A DNA stretch of 32,082 nucleotides, taken from the NCBI GenBank assembly GCA_030834895.1, contig JAUQXA010000061.1:1-32082 (forward strand). Reading direction: 5' to 3'. Source of the DNA: Anaerolineales bacterium (GTDB lineage: Bacteria > Chloroflexota > Anaerolineae > Anaerolineales > Villigracilaceae). A program made the translations under genes and the position numbers. The notes under the pieces are model-generated. The model was not told the DNA's origin. It saw nothing but the letters and a program-made list of their open reading frames with translations, and made no database searches. This document shows, in pieces, positions 13,638 to 22,400 of this stretch. The number at the start of each line of letters is the position of its first letter. Position 1 is the first letter of the stretch.

Positions 13638-16043
13638 ATGGCTAAGAAACAAAAAAAGAATTCCAATGATTCTTACGATGAGGCTTTTGAGGGTCCTGGC
13701 TTCTTTATGGCGCGTAAAGGTCGGCATATCCTTATGCAGGGAACAGCGACCCCTGAAGAACACAAGTCCATTTTGGAAGCTATTCGAGATTCTCGGGAAG
13801 AAGCCGAAGAAGACATTCAAGCCAAAATACGGGAGATCGAAAATCTAATTCAAGATCATGATCCATTGGATATTATTGCAAGAATGTCTCTCAGAAACTC
13901 GAATTTCGATGCGGAGAATTTCAAGGAGTGGAAGTCAGAAATTAATCCTGCGTTTACCGAATATATCGCGTTGCTCTGTCTGACTCAGCCATATGAATCC
14001 TTTCACTTCCAGAATCCTCAACCTATTGCGCCTGGATTTATCGAAGATTTACAGGAAAAGATAAAGGTGTTGTTCCAAGCTGAGACAATGAATCTGGTAT
14101 TCAAAGACATAGATCCTGATAAGCCTGGTCGTACAACAATAGACCGACTTCGCTTCCTCTCATTATCTGAATCTTTGTTAGTACGATATTCTGCGTACCA
14201 TCACCACCTGATTGAGACTCTATTGGGTATCTTTTCCCCACTCAATTCTGAAATGGAAAATTCTCTGGGATTCAACATCTCTGATGCCATAGGCATAATG
14301 GAGGGAATAGATGGGATACGCTTTTTGAAGTTGTCTCAGCGCAGGGCAGAAGCAATTGATTATGAACAGAAGTTACGAAAAGCCGCCAAGGATTATCGCC
14401 ATCGCAAGCGTGGTGATGGGTCTGGAACTGAATTTCCCGAAGAGTTACTTGAAAAGGTCACAAAGGAGAAATCAGCAGTTTCGAAGAAAATGATTCGAAA
14501 TATGATTACAGCTTGGACGTTTTATACGCTCGGTGAAACACTCTCTTTTACCGTAGATGAATTGGCAGCCTTTACTCAGTTGCCTTCCGAAAAAGTCACG
14601 GCATTCCTGGACAGGTTTTCCCTTTCCTTTGAAGGTGTCGAAGAGAGGTATCGCCGCCCTGCACCTACACACCCATTAATGCGAAAGCCATTTATCAAGC
14701 ATGGCGATCAGTATTTATGTCCAGTTCCGCAATCCACGTATTGGGCAATCCGTCCAGAGATTGAAAATTTGTGGAACCCGCAGTCTAAAACAAGCATTGT
14801 CAAAGATGATGTGATTTGGCAAAAATACCAGAAGGTACGAGCCGATTATGTGGAAAAGACTGCTATCCAGTATTTGAACGATGCTTTGAAATCCGCCACC
14901 TCCTATCAAGGAGTCAAATATGATCTTGAAGACGAGAAAGGGGAAAAAGTAGAAGCAGAGTTGGATGGTCTCGTAATTCTTGATACAGCGATATTTTTGG
15001 TTGAAGCGAAATCTGGGACGCTGACCGAACAGGCGCGGCGCGGTGCAAAGATGGGTATGAAGGATGATGTCGAACGGTTGGTCGAGGAAGCCTACACTCA
15101 GGCTTTGAGAGCAAAGAATTATATCCAAGCATCAGACCAACCCACCTTCCATTCACAAGACGGGAAAGAAATCGTTATTGACAAGAGCAAGCATAACGAA
15201 ATCTATCTGATTACAGTTTCTTTGGATGACCTCAGCGTTTTCGTTACTAACACCAATCTGCTTCGCGATCTTGGTTTCCTACAGGGAGATGAATATCCGT
15301 GGGCAGTTTCTCTGATGGACTTAAAAGTCATTAGTGAAATTGTTGAGTTCTCGAGTCAGTTTGTTCACTATATTCAGCGCAGATTGCACCTGATTGAATT
15401 AGGATGGGTGAACGCACATGATGAATTGGATTGGTTTGGGCATTATCTGCTGGAGGGACTCTATTTCGATAATTTGAAAGAAAACAAGGAAGATAACTTT
15501 ATCTATAATCTGCTCTCTTATAGTTGGATCTTTGACGATTACTATTTTTATGTGACAGGTCAGCGACAGACGCCAGTTGATAAACCGACACAAAAAATGC
15601 CAAAACTCATGCACGAGATTCTTGGAGAATTGGATAGACATCATGATTATGGATATTTGAAAACAGCCTGTTCCTTGTTGGATATGTCGGGCGAAAGCAG
15701 AACAGATCTATTCAAAGCCTGTGAAAAACTAAGAAAGAAAACACAAAAAGATCGGGAAATCCACAGTTTTACTTTGACCTTTATTGATGGAAGTTTTGGA
15801 TTTGCGTATTTTTTTACCCCATATGAACAGAAGCATCGTTTCCCCAAACACATTGCGAATTACAGTATGTTGAAAAAATATCAGACAAAATTTTATCGGT
15901 GGGTTACGATTGCCTGCATCACAGACACGCCTGGGTGGGTTGACTATCTTGTTGTTATCGAAGGTGCATGGGAATTCAATGAACTGTTGGATAAGGGTGC
16001 AAAAGAATTTCTGCAACCTTGGGATGAGAATAAGAAAGAATAA
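13638..16043 (+). CDS. Unknown 801-aa protein with PD-(D/E)xK/NERD-like core, inside the R-M operon
   Basis: The 801-aa product is not recognised as a whole. It starts with a Lys-rich tail, then an acidic helical segment (about 40-70) and a long helical region. At 439-458 it has EAELDGLVILDTAIFLVEAK, i.e. D443 and E456-A-K458 on two predicted strands. This is the signature of a PD-(D/E)xK nuclease of the NERD/Mrr sort, and the following QARRGA may be the helix with the conserved Gln. The C-terminal ~250 residues are rich in Tyr, Phe and Trp and have no recognised motif. It sits 43 bases after hsdR and 88 before hsdM on the same strand, so it is probably expressed with them. It may be an added nuclease effector or backup to the R-M system. 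Confidence 0.6.
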   Translation: MAKKQKKNSNDSYDEAFEGPGFFMARKGRHILMQGTATPEEHKSILEAIRDSREEAEEDIQAKIREIENLIQDHDPLDIIARMSLRNSNFDAENFKEWKSEINPAFTEYIALLCLTQPYESFHFQNPQPIAPGFIEDLQEKIKVLFQAETMNLVFKDIDPDKPGRTTIDRLRFLSLSESLLVRYSAYHHHLIETLLGIFSPLNSEMENSLGFNISDAIGIMEGIDGIRFLKLSQRRAEAIDYEQKLRKAAKDYRHRKRGDGSGTEFPEELLEKVTKEKSAVSKKMIRNMITAWTFYTLGETLSFTVDELAAFTQLPSEKVTAFLDRFSLSFEGVEERYRRPAPTHPLMRKPFIKHGDQYLCPVPQSTYWAIRPEIENLWNPQSKTSIVKDDVIWQKYQKVRADYVEKTAIQYLNDALKSATSYQGVKYDLEDEKGEKVEAELDGLVILDTAIFLVEAKSGTLTEQARRGAKMGMKDDVERLVEEAYTQALRAKNYIQASDQPTFHSQDGKEIVIDKSKHNEIYLITVSLDDLSVFVTNTNLLRDLGFLQGDEYPWAVSLMDLKVISEIVEFSSQFVHYIQRRLHLIELGWVNAHDELDWFGHYLLEGLYFDNLKENKEDNFIYNLLSYSWIFDDYYFYVTGQRQTPVDKPTQKMPKLMHEILGELDRHHDYGYLKTACSLLDMSGESRTDLFKACEKLRKKTQKDREIHSFTLTFIDGSFGFAYFFTPYEQKHRFPKHIANYSMLKKYQTKFYRWVTIACITDTPGWVDYLVVIEGAWEFNELLDKGAKEFLQPWDENKKE

Positions 16044-16131
16044 ACTTGTTGTCGCATTTTCAACATGATCGCACAAATCAAAAGTAAAATTCAGATAGCA
16101 TTTAATCTCTTCTGAGGATTCAAGATCAATT

Positions 16132-17535
16132 ATGGATGTCGTATCAAAACTCTGGGGTTTTTGCAATACCCTGCGCCATGATGGAATCAATTACGGCGAT
16201 TACATCGAGCAATTAACGTACCTGCTCTTCCTGAAAATGTCGGAGGAGAAGGGACTGGAGATTCCCGCTGGCTACGATTGGGCGTCCCTGAGGGAAAGGT
16301 CGGGGGTGGACCTCCTCAGCCACTACGTCCAGACTCTGACGCGCTTGGGCGAAGAGAAAGCAATCCTGGGGCAGATCTTCACAGGGGCGTTGTCGCGCTT
16401 CCGTGAACCTGTCAATCTCAAAAAATTGATCGTACTGATTGACGAGACCGAATGGTCGGCGCTGGATGTCGATTTGAAGGGTGACGCGTATGAAGGTCTC
16501 CTGCAAAAATATGCCGCCGAACAAAAAGGCGCGGGACAGTTCTTTACGCCGCGTCCGCTGATCCGCTCGGTGGTGCGTTGCCTTCAACCCGATGTTCGTG
16601 AAGCGCCTGAGTTTACAGTCCATGATCCTGCGAGTGGAACGGGCGGCTTTCTCATCGGCGCGGCGGAATGGATGTTGAAAAGGTCGCATGGTCGTTTGAG
16701 CCGCGAAGACCAAATCCGTTTGAAGCGCCATACGTATTCGGGCGGCGAATTGGTGTTGGAAACCCGCCGTCTGGCGTTGATGAATTTGTATCTGCATGAA
16801 GTGGAGGGCGAAGTTCACTTTGGCGATTCGATTGCCGAGGGTGACCCTGGCAAACGCTTCAACATGATTCTTACCAACCCGCCTTTTGGCACGAAAGGCG
16901 CGGGCGAAGTTCCCCACCGTGATGACTTCACGATTGTCACATCCAACAAACAACTCAACTTTATCCAGCATGTATTGACCATCCTCAAGCCAGGCGGGCG
17001 CGCGGCAATGGTCTTGCCAGATAACGTGTTGTTCGAGGAGAACGCGGGGCGAGACGTGCGCGCCTTGCTCATGCAGGACGCCCAATTGCATACCATCCTG
17101 CGCCTGCCCGTCGGCACGTTCACGCCGTATTCGCCAGGTGTCAAGGCGAACGTGTTCTTCTTCCGCAAGGGACTGCCGACCGAGGAAGTCTGGTTCTATG
17201 ATCTGCGAACGAACGTTCCCAAGGTGACGAAACGCCAGCCGCTGACAGAAGACTCGTTTGCGGACTTTGTGCGCGCTTACGGTTCAGACCCGACGCCAAA
17301 AGCTGGTTCCCGTTCTGAGAGCGACCGCTTCCGCCGCTTCACACGCGACGAGTTGGCTGGGCGCGACGACAATTTGGATATCTTCTGGCTGAAAGATGAA
17401 AACCTGGATGATCCCAACGACCTGCCCGAACCCGAAGACCTGTTGGGCGAAGCCATGACAAAACTCGAAACCGCTGTGGACGCGTTGAACGAGCTGGGGA
17501 GAATTTTGGGCAATGGCAACGGACACGAGGCGTAG
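16132..17535 (+). CDS. hsdM: Type I DNA methyltransferase M subunit
   Basis: A 467-aa N6-adenine methyltransferase. The N-terminal helical domain (about 1-125) is of HsdM_N type. The AdoMet site is DPASGTGGF (165-173) and the catalytic motif is NPPF (249-252). GQFFTPRPLIRSVV before the fold is the usual family lead-in. With HsdS it methylates the recognition sequence, and with HsdR it forms the restriction complex. The 88-bp gap upstream contains no clear promoter that I can support. It is followed five bases later by hsdS. Confidence 0.95.
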   Translation: MDVVSKLWGFCNTLRHDGINYGDYIEQLTYLLFLKMSEEKGLEIPAGYDWASLRERSGVDLLSHYVQTLTRLGEEKAILGQIFTGALSRFREPVNLKKLIVLIDETEWSALDVDLKGDAYEGLLQKYAAEQKGAGQFFTPRPLIRSVVRCLQPDVREAPEFTVHDPASGTGGFLIGAAEWMLKRSHGRLSREDQIRLKRHTYSGGELVLETRRLALMNLYLHEVEGEVHFGDSIAEGDPGKRFNMILTNPPFGTKGAGEVPHRDDFTIVTSNKQLNFIQHVLTILKPGGRAAMVLPDNVLFEENAGRDVRALLMQDAQLHTILRLPVGTFTPYSPGVKANVFFFRKGLPTEEVWFYDLRTNVPKVTKRQPLTEDSFADFVRAYGSDPTPKAGSRSESDRFRRFTRDELAGRDDNLDIFWLKDENLDDPNDLPEPEDLLGEAMTKLETAVDALNELGRILGNGNGHEA

Positions 17536-17540
17536 CCGCG

Positions 17541-18905
17541 ATGGAACGTTACGAATTGCCTGATGGCTGGGAATGGAAAACATTAGGGGAATGTTGTGAT
17601 GTTAATCGCCGAGACCCTGCCCTGAAAAATATATCCGATGACACAATGGTGTCGTTTGTACCTATGGCTGCTGTAGACGCAGATCAAGGTGTTATTGCGA
17701 AACCCGTTGACCGACCATTCAGCGAAGTTAGAAAGGGATTTACTCCATTTTCTAATGGGGATGTGATCTTTGCCAAGATTACGCCAAGTATGGAAAATGG
17801 AAAGGCTGCAATTGCCAATGGACTTACAAATGGTTTTGGCTTTGGTTCGACTGAGTTCCATGTGATGCGTCCAAAAGAATCGGTTATTGCTGGGTGGGTT
17901 TTTCTTTTTATTCGCCAGCAATCTTTTCGAGATGAAGCCAAGGGAAGTTTTGCAGGAACAGCAGGACAATTACGTGTTCCTGAAAAATTCATTCTGAATA
18001 CTGATATTCCATTAGCTCCTGTTCCTGAACAACAACGCATCCTTTCCAAAATCGAGAGCCTCTTCGAGCAATCACGCGCCGCCCGCACTGCATTGACGCG
18101 CGTCCCTGTGCTCATGGCACAAATCCGCCGCGCAGTGCTGGCTTCCGCTTTTCGTGGGGAACTTGTCGAACCTGATTCGAATGATGAGTCTGCCGCGTCC
18201 CTGCTGGAACGCATTCGTGAAGTTCGCAAACAATCAATCTCTAAAAAGAACATAGAGCCAGTTGATACGTCAGATTTGCCAGAATTGCCCGAAGGATGGA
18301 TTTGGGTTCGTTTTGAAGAGTTGCTCGCCGAACTCAAAAATGGTCATTTTTCAAAAACACCTGCATTTGAACCGCCTGGCATTCCTATTCTCCGAATAAG
18401 CGCTGTGCGCCCCTTGTCAGTAAAACTAGATGAGCCAAGATTTTTTCGCGGCGAATTAGAGGATGTTTCGCAATATGAACTTCGCAACGGCGATTTGCTT
18501 TTTACTCGTTACAACGGCAGCCTAAATTTAGTTGGTGTTTGCGGATTGGTGCGCAGCTTAAACGAAGTCATGATTTATCCCGATAAATTAATACGAGCAC
18601 GCTTCTTTGAAAACACTGTATCGCCCGCTTATCTTGAAGCTTATTTTTCGACTGCTTTACCAAGAAGCATTATCGAAGATAAGACAAAATCATCAGCAGG
18701 GCAACAAGGAATTTCAGGAAAAGACTTGAAGGATGTTCCCGTTCCCTTGCCGCCACTTGGTGAACAACAACGCATTGTTGCCAAAATCGAAGCCCTGTTT
18801 GCCCAAGCCGACATCATCGAGCAAGCCGCGTTCGTGTCCTTGCGCCGTGCGGAGCAGATCAATCAGTCCATTCTGGCGAGGGCGTTTCGTGGGGAGTTGG
18901 GGTGA
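17541..18905 (+). CDS. hsdS: Type I specificity subunit S
   Basis: A 454-aa protein with the classic two-half plan. Target-recognition domain 1 (about 1-150) is followed by a conserved helix region, PVPEQQRILSKIESLFEQ. TRD2 (about 245-410) is followed by PLGEQQRIVAKIEALFAQ. Both conserved regions end in LASAFRGELV / LARAFRGELG, the usual repeat. The two TRDs differ, so the target should be bipartite and asymmetric. Its sequence cannot be predicted by eye. It closes the R-M operon. The nearby hairpin at 18937-18967 has its T tract only on the other strand. Confidence 0.95.
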   Translation: MERYELPDGWEWKTLGECCDVNRRDPALKNISDDTMVSFVPMAAVDADQGVIAKPVDRPFSEVRKGFTPFSNGDVIFAKITPSMENGKAAIANGLTNGFGFGSTEFHVMRPKESVIAGWVFLFIRQQSFRDEAKGSFAGTAGQLRVPEKFILNTDIPLAPVPEQQRILSKIESLFEQSRAARTALTRVPVLMAQIRRAVLASAFRGELVEPDSNDESAASLLERIREVRKQSISKKNIEPVDTSDLPELPEGWIWVRFEELLAELKNGHFSKTPAFEPPGIPILRISAVRPLSVKLDEPRFFRGELEDVSQYELRNGDLLFTRYNGSLNLVGVCGLVRSLNEVMIYPDKLIRARFFENTVSPAYLEAYFSTALPRSIIEDKTKSSAGQQGISGKDLKDVPVPLPPLGEQQRIVAKIEALFAQADIIEQAAFVSLRRAEQINQSILARAFRGELG

Positions 18906-18936
18906 TGTAATTTCTCGTTATCAAGTTAAAACAAAA

Positions 18937-18967
18937 AAGCCCCTGATTTTCAACGAATCAGGGGCTT
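18937..18967 (-). terminator. Rho-independent terminator ending the minus-strand gene block
   Basis: A perfect 12-bp stem (AAGCCCCTGATT / AATCAGGGGCTT) with a 7-base loop. On the minus strand it is followed by a T-rich run (TTTTGTTTT, 18936-18928). It lies just after the stop of the DUF6011-like gene and between two converging operons. Confidence 0.88.
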
Positions 18968-18971
18968 GCTG

Positions 18972-19400
18972 TTATATGAATCGATACCTCATGAGATATT
19001 CCTGCAATCGTTCGTGCGAGACTACCCTTCCGCTTGGGTTTTCCCTCCAAGTGCCGTCTTCCAACGGTGTATAAACCAAAGGCTTTCTCTTTGGTAATAA
19101 TACCCCGCACTGGAAGGGCTCACGAGTCTCAAACAGACGGCGACGCTCCTCCCTTCGCCGACGATACAATTCTCTTTTGCTCAAACGTTTCGTCGGCAAA
19201 TCGCCAGGAAAAAGTGGTGTCTGGGTACTGCTTGTGCTGATATTTGGGTATGCCTTCCCAGATCGCTGCATATTTTTCGTATGAACGCTCCTGCCAGTTG
19301 TTGCAGTGCCTCCCGCACATTTTGAACCCATTCCCCTTGCAATGCTGATTGGCGATCTCAAACGCCGACCACACTTTTTGCATCTTGGATTTTCTTCCAT
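18972..19400 (-). CDS. DUF6011-like zinc-ribbon protein
   Basis: A 142-aa protein whose N terminus reads CKKCGRRLRSPISIARGMG followed by SKC (C7, C10, C28). This matches the short DUF6011-type ribbon seen in many phage and plasmid proteins. The middle is strongly basic (RELYRRRREERRRLF), suggesting nucleic-acid binding. The C terminus is unrecognised. The start is supported by AAGAGG seven bases before the ATG. It is the last gene of the minus-strand block and is followed directly by a strong terminator. No enzyme activity can be inferred. Confidence 0.6.
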   Translation of the reverse strand: MEENPRCKKCGRRLRSPISIARGMGSKCAGGTATTGRSVHTKNMQRSGKAYPNISTSSTQTPLFPGDLPTKRLSKRELYRRRREERRRLFETREPFQCGVLLPKRKPLVYTPLEDGTWRENPSGRVVSHERLQEYLMRYRFI

Positions 19401-19421
19401 AATTTACCTCTTGAATAGAAT

Positions 19422-19501
19422 ACACCAGCCCAGACAAATAGCCTGGGCTGGTGTCGTTTCCCCGCATTCTTCATATCCGATTACGGCTGTAGAATGCGGG
19501 G
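19422..19501 (-). other. Two consecutive hairpins between helicase and zinc-ribbon gene
   Basis: One 12-bp stem (ACACCAGCCCAG 19422-19433 with CTGGGCTGGTGT 19443-19454) and one 11-bp stem (CCCCGCATTCT 19460-19470 with AGAATGCGGGG 19491-19501) lie side by side in the 103-bp gap. Neither is followed by a T tract on either strand, so they are not ordinary terminators. mRNA processing, stability or attenuation are possible roles. Confidence 0.7.
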
Positions 19502-19503
19502 CT

Positions 19504-19950
19504 TTAGAACAGTGACGTTTGGTTTTGTATTACCTGTTTGGAACGTGGACGATTGGCAGGTTTCCCCGCCATACCTTTCTGCGTCATCCAGTCTGACCAG
19601 GAAACCACTTTGGGAAGGTCTGGAACAGGCAGTGGCGCGCTCGGAGCCGTTGGGCATCCCATCGGTGAATTCGAGACAACCACTTCATCAGCAAACAGGG
19701 ATTGTAGATCGGGCAAGTCCGCCGACTCCAACGCTTCACGCGCCAGTTTCATCAGGATGTCTCCGTCCTCTTCTGGGACGATGGCACCGCCGACATTATC
19801 TCCATACAACAACTGCGCCGCCTTCATCTTTGCGCCGATGAGCGCCAAAGCCCGCGACTCCATTGTGTCATTGTAGACAGAGAATACTGCCTTGACTGGT
19901 TTGGTCTGCCCCAAACGCCAGACCCGCCTGAGGCTTTGCCAAAGCACATA
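19504..19950 (-). CDS. Methylase-helicase, exon 2 (motif VI to C terminus)
   Basis: The 3' exon adds 148 residues to the protein of exon 1. It begins YVLWQSLRRVWRLGQ, the Q-x-x-x-R-x-x-R-x-x-Q type motif VI of SNF2 helicases, continues through TKPVKAVFSVYNDTMESRAL, and ends with an acidic region and a short basic tail. Exon 1 has 958 codons and exon 2 has 149 codons including the stop. Both are whole numbers of codons, so splicing out 19951-22400 gives a continuous 1106-aa protein. A GTG at 19947 could start a short separate product, but it lacks a ribosome binding site and would be functionless as a helicase. Confidence 0.85.
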   Translation of the reverse strand, partial: YVLWQSLRRVWRLGQTKPVKAVFSVYNDTMESRALALIGAKMKAAQLLYGDNVGGAIVPEEDGDILMKLAREALESADLPDLQSLFADEVVVSNSPMGCPTAPSAPLPVPDLPKVVSWSDWMTQKGMAGKPANRPRSKQVIQNQTSLF

Positions 19951-20041
19951 GTAGGGTAGGAATGTGGCGAGTTATCCTTGCGGACACTTTTCCACAGACC
20001 CCCCTCCGAACCGGACTTGATACTTTCGCATCATCCGGCTC
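19951..20041 (-). ncRNA. Group II ribozyme domains V and VI
   Basis: Domain V occupies 20041-20008 (34 nt). It starts GAGCCGGAUGAU, has a GAAA loop and ends AAGUCCGGUUC, with the catalytic AGC and the internal bulge. Domain VI follows, with the GUGG...CCAC stem capped by GCAA and several unpaired A residues, one of which should be the branch point. The intron ends at 19951. Confidence 0.9.
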
Positions 20042-20049
20042 TCCAGAAC

Positions 20050-21867
20050 TTAAGTGTTTCTAGTGGGCAACGGTTTTCCTGTGTGAATTGCTACATGGCA
20101 CTTCGCACACACCACCAGCGTTTTTCTTTGCATCGCAATCATCGTCGTCACCCAAGCGGGTTTCTCTTTCCGTCCGCGCCAACGGTCTTTCAGGTCAGCC
20201 AGTTTCCGAACATGATGAACCTCACAGTTCTCTTGTGAACCACAGATTTCACATTCGTTAGCTTGCAGCCTTTGAACAAGGTCAGTACGTGAACTGAACG
20301 TAACATTTCGCCGTCCGTTGTTGTCATCAAGTACTTCTGTGCCGGTCTTGATAACTTTCAAAGGAATACCGCCCCAGTAGATATACCGTGTTCCGTTTTT
20401 GGTTGGCACTTCCACAACCAGAACCTTGTAGGTATATTCCTGCACGGTGCGCTTTCCTCCGTAGTTTTGGTACATGCGACCAACGGTGGACTTGAATTTG
20501 TTCGCCAGTGTCTTTGTCAATGAAACTTCCATGATGTACTTGAGCTTGCGTAACGCGTTTCTGTCGGTGGCGAATTTATAGTACTCAGCCACACCACGAA
20601 AACGCTGCTGGTATACATCGATGATTTGAGCGTCCGAGAACGCCAATAATCCAGCTTCGTGAATGGGCTTTTCGCCGCGCATATAACGTCTTGCCAGCTC
20701 ATCAACCTTGCCATAAGGGATGCCCAACCTGACACATCCGTTGACACTTCTGGTCTTTGTGAGTGTCCCGCTCCGGGGTGATATTTTGTCGTCTGCGTGA
20801 TACACGCTGATGTCGTATCCTAGAAATCGCGCGTGTTCAGTGCGCGAGTGTGTGATGAGGGTTTTGGATGCGCTCATTTCGAGGTGCAGTTTTTCTTTCA
20901 AGAACGCGCTGATGGCTGCTTTTATTTCTTCTGCTTCGGACTTCGTTCCGATGAAACTGAGAATAAAGTCATCTGCATACCGAATGTATTTCAGCCTTCG
21001 GAAGTTCGGGTCATGCACATCCTGAGACGGGAGTTTGCGGCGTTGGAGTTCAAGTTCCTGAACCCGTTTTTCGTTGCCCGCTTTTCGCGCACATTTGATA
21101 GCATACGCTAAATTACTATACTCAGGATTATCAGCACGCTTTTTCCCGCGCGTATACTGCGGGATAAGCACTTCTTCAATGTAAGCATCCAGTTCATGCA
21201 GGTAGATGTTTGCCAGCAGCGGGCTGAGAATACCGCCCTGTGGAGTACCGCTATAAGTGCGGTTGTACTGCCAGTTTTCCAAATAACCTGCTTCCAGTCC
21301 CATCCGCAGGAGGTTGAGCATCCGACCATCCTGAATATCTCTTGCGAGAATCGCCATCAGAACTTCATGATCGATGTTGTCGAAACATCCGCGAATGTCG
21401 CCTTCAATGAACCACGCCGCGCCCTTGAACTTTTGATGCAGACTTGCCAGTGCGGTGTGACATCCGCGTCCGGGTCGAAAACCATGTGAGCTGTCTCGAA
21501 AACGTGGCTCATAATATGCTTCCAACACCATTCGCAGGACTTCCTGCACCAGCTTATCCGTGAAGTTCGGAATACCAAGCGGGCGTGTTCCTCCGCTTTT
21601 CTTGGGGATTTGGATGCGACGGGCGGGACGGAAATTGAACCGTTCATTGCGCAGTTTTTCGATGATGCGTTGAATGCGCTCCCGGCTCATTCCGTCTGCC
21701 GTGTCGTTTTCTGTTCCCACAGTTAAAGCGCCACGATTACGGGCTATCTTGTCATAGGCAGCCAGAAATAAATCCTCGCTGAAAAGACTTCGATAAACCC
21801 GCGTCAGGGGAATACGTTTTTCACCCATCTTTTGCACTGCTTGTAGAATTTGTTCGGCTTTCTGCAT
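20050..21867 (-). CDS. ltrA: Group II intron-encoded reverse transcriptase/maturase with HNH endonuclease
   Basis: A 605-aa intron-encoded protein. The reverse transcriptase domain (about 50-330) contains GTRPLGIPNF, GFRPGRGCHTAL, SGTPQGGILSPLLANIYL and the catalytic YADD (297-300). A maturase/thumb domain X follows (about 380-500). The C terminus is an HNH nuclease with CEIC (539-542), the EVHHVRKLADLKD motif (about 549-561) and CAKCH (587-591). All key residues are present, so both splicing help and target-primed mobility should be possible. I start at ATG 21867, where GGAGG is correctly spaced; the ATG at 21882 is itself part of that ribosome binding site region. It ends nine bases before domain V. 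Confidence 0.95.
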   Translation of the reverse strand: MQKAEQILQAVQKMGEKRIPLTRVYRSLFSEDLFLAAYDKIARNRGALTVGTENDTADGMSRERIQRIIEKLRNERFNFRPARRIQIPKKSGGTRPLGIPNFTDKLVQEVLRMVLEAYYEPRFRDSSHGFRPGRGCHTALASLHQKFKGAAWFIEGDIRGCFDNIDHEVLMAILARDIQDGRMLNLLRMGLEAGYLENWQYNRTYSGTPQGGILSPLLANIYLHELDAYIEEVLIPQYTRGKKRADNPEYSNLAYAIKCARKAGNEKRVQELELQRRKLPSQDVHDPNFRRLKYIRYADDFILSFIGTKSEAEEIKAAISAFLKEKLHLEMSASKTLITHSRTEHARFLGYDISVYHADDKISPRSGTLTKTRSVNGCVRLGIPYGKVDELARRYMRGEKPIHEAGLLAFSDAQIIDVYQQRFRGVAEYYKFATDRNALRKLKYIMEVSLTKTLANKFKSTVGRMYQNYGGKRTVQEYTYKVLVVEVPTKNGTRYIYWGGIPLKVIKTGTEVLDDNNGRRNVTFSSRTDLVQRLQANECEICGSQENCEVHHVRKLADLKDRWRGRKEKPAWVTTMIAMQRKTLVVCAKCHVAIHTGKPLPTRNT

Positions 21868-22400
21868 TGCGCATACCTCCATTTTCTTTTTTACAAGCGA
21901 TAGTTCCTAACTCCCTTCGCCCTGCGGTCGGCTTTCCCGACCTCCCTGGGTGGACGTTACACCACCGGCTACTATGGAGTTTCCGTCACCATAGGGCTCG
22001 CGCCCCATAGGTGATCCCGCAGTACAGTCATGAATGACGTTATCAGAATGACTTAGGGTGTCTTTTCGTGGTTTGATAGGTCTCACTGACCATCGTTCCC
22101 GACAGGAGAATTTCGCAACTCTCAGCTTTACAAGATGCTGCTGTCGGGACTTGACCTCAACCGTTGTGTCAAGGGAGGAATAGTCTCCAACTTACCACTG
22201 GACTTCAAGCAGTTTAGCTTTACCCATATCATCAGGTCTTGGGGCGACACATCTGGTAAACGGTTTCCCAGTTCACCCCTTTTCCGGCGTGCTATTTTCC
22301 CGTTCAGGTTTCCCTTTTCGGTTAACCGGATGACCTCACAGGTATTTTCCTCAACCTGCGGTACGTCACGTACTATCATTCATGCCATCGTGCGGCGCAC
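21868..22400 (-). ncRNA. Group II ribozyme domains I-IV (5' part)
   Basis: A 533-base stretch without a gene between the 5' splice site and the intron protein start. It begins GTGCG and should fold into domains I to III and the stem of domain IV. The many short inverted segments (for example GTACGTGACGTAC near 22374-22362) fit a folded RNA. I could not assign the EBS sequences confidently. Confidence 0.8.

Larger units (their letters stand above)
19951..22400 (-). mobile_element. Complete group II intron
   Basis: The intron is 2450 bp in the same orientation as its host gene. The 5' end reads GTGCG (from 22400), matching the GUGYG consensus. The 3' end reads CCTACCCTAC, matching the AY consensus and a typical domain VI end. 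Domain V and VI are recognisable, and an intact reverse transcriptase-maturase-HNH protein is encoded in domain IV. The host frame is exactly restored by excision, so the ends are placed to the base with good confidence. The EBS/IBS pairing could not be fixed by eye. It inserts by retrohoming into DNA and splices from RNA. Confidence 0.92.

Noticed and set aside
16044..16131. Separate promoter for hsdM
   Set aside because: The 88-base gap is AT-rich, but I found no -35/-10 pair with good boxes and spacing.
19422..19501. CRISPR-like repeats
   Set aside because: The two hairpins differ in sequence and there are no regularly spaced direct repeats.
19504..22400. Helicase as a simple pseudogene disrupted by a retroelement
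   Set aside because: The intron ends are canonical, its protein is intact, orientation matches the host gene and the exons rejoin in frame, so a functional spliced gene is the better reading.
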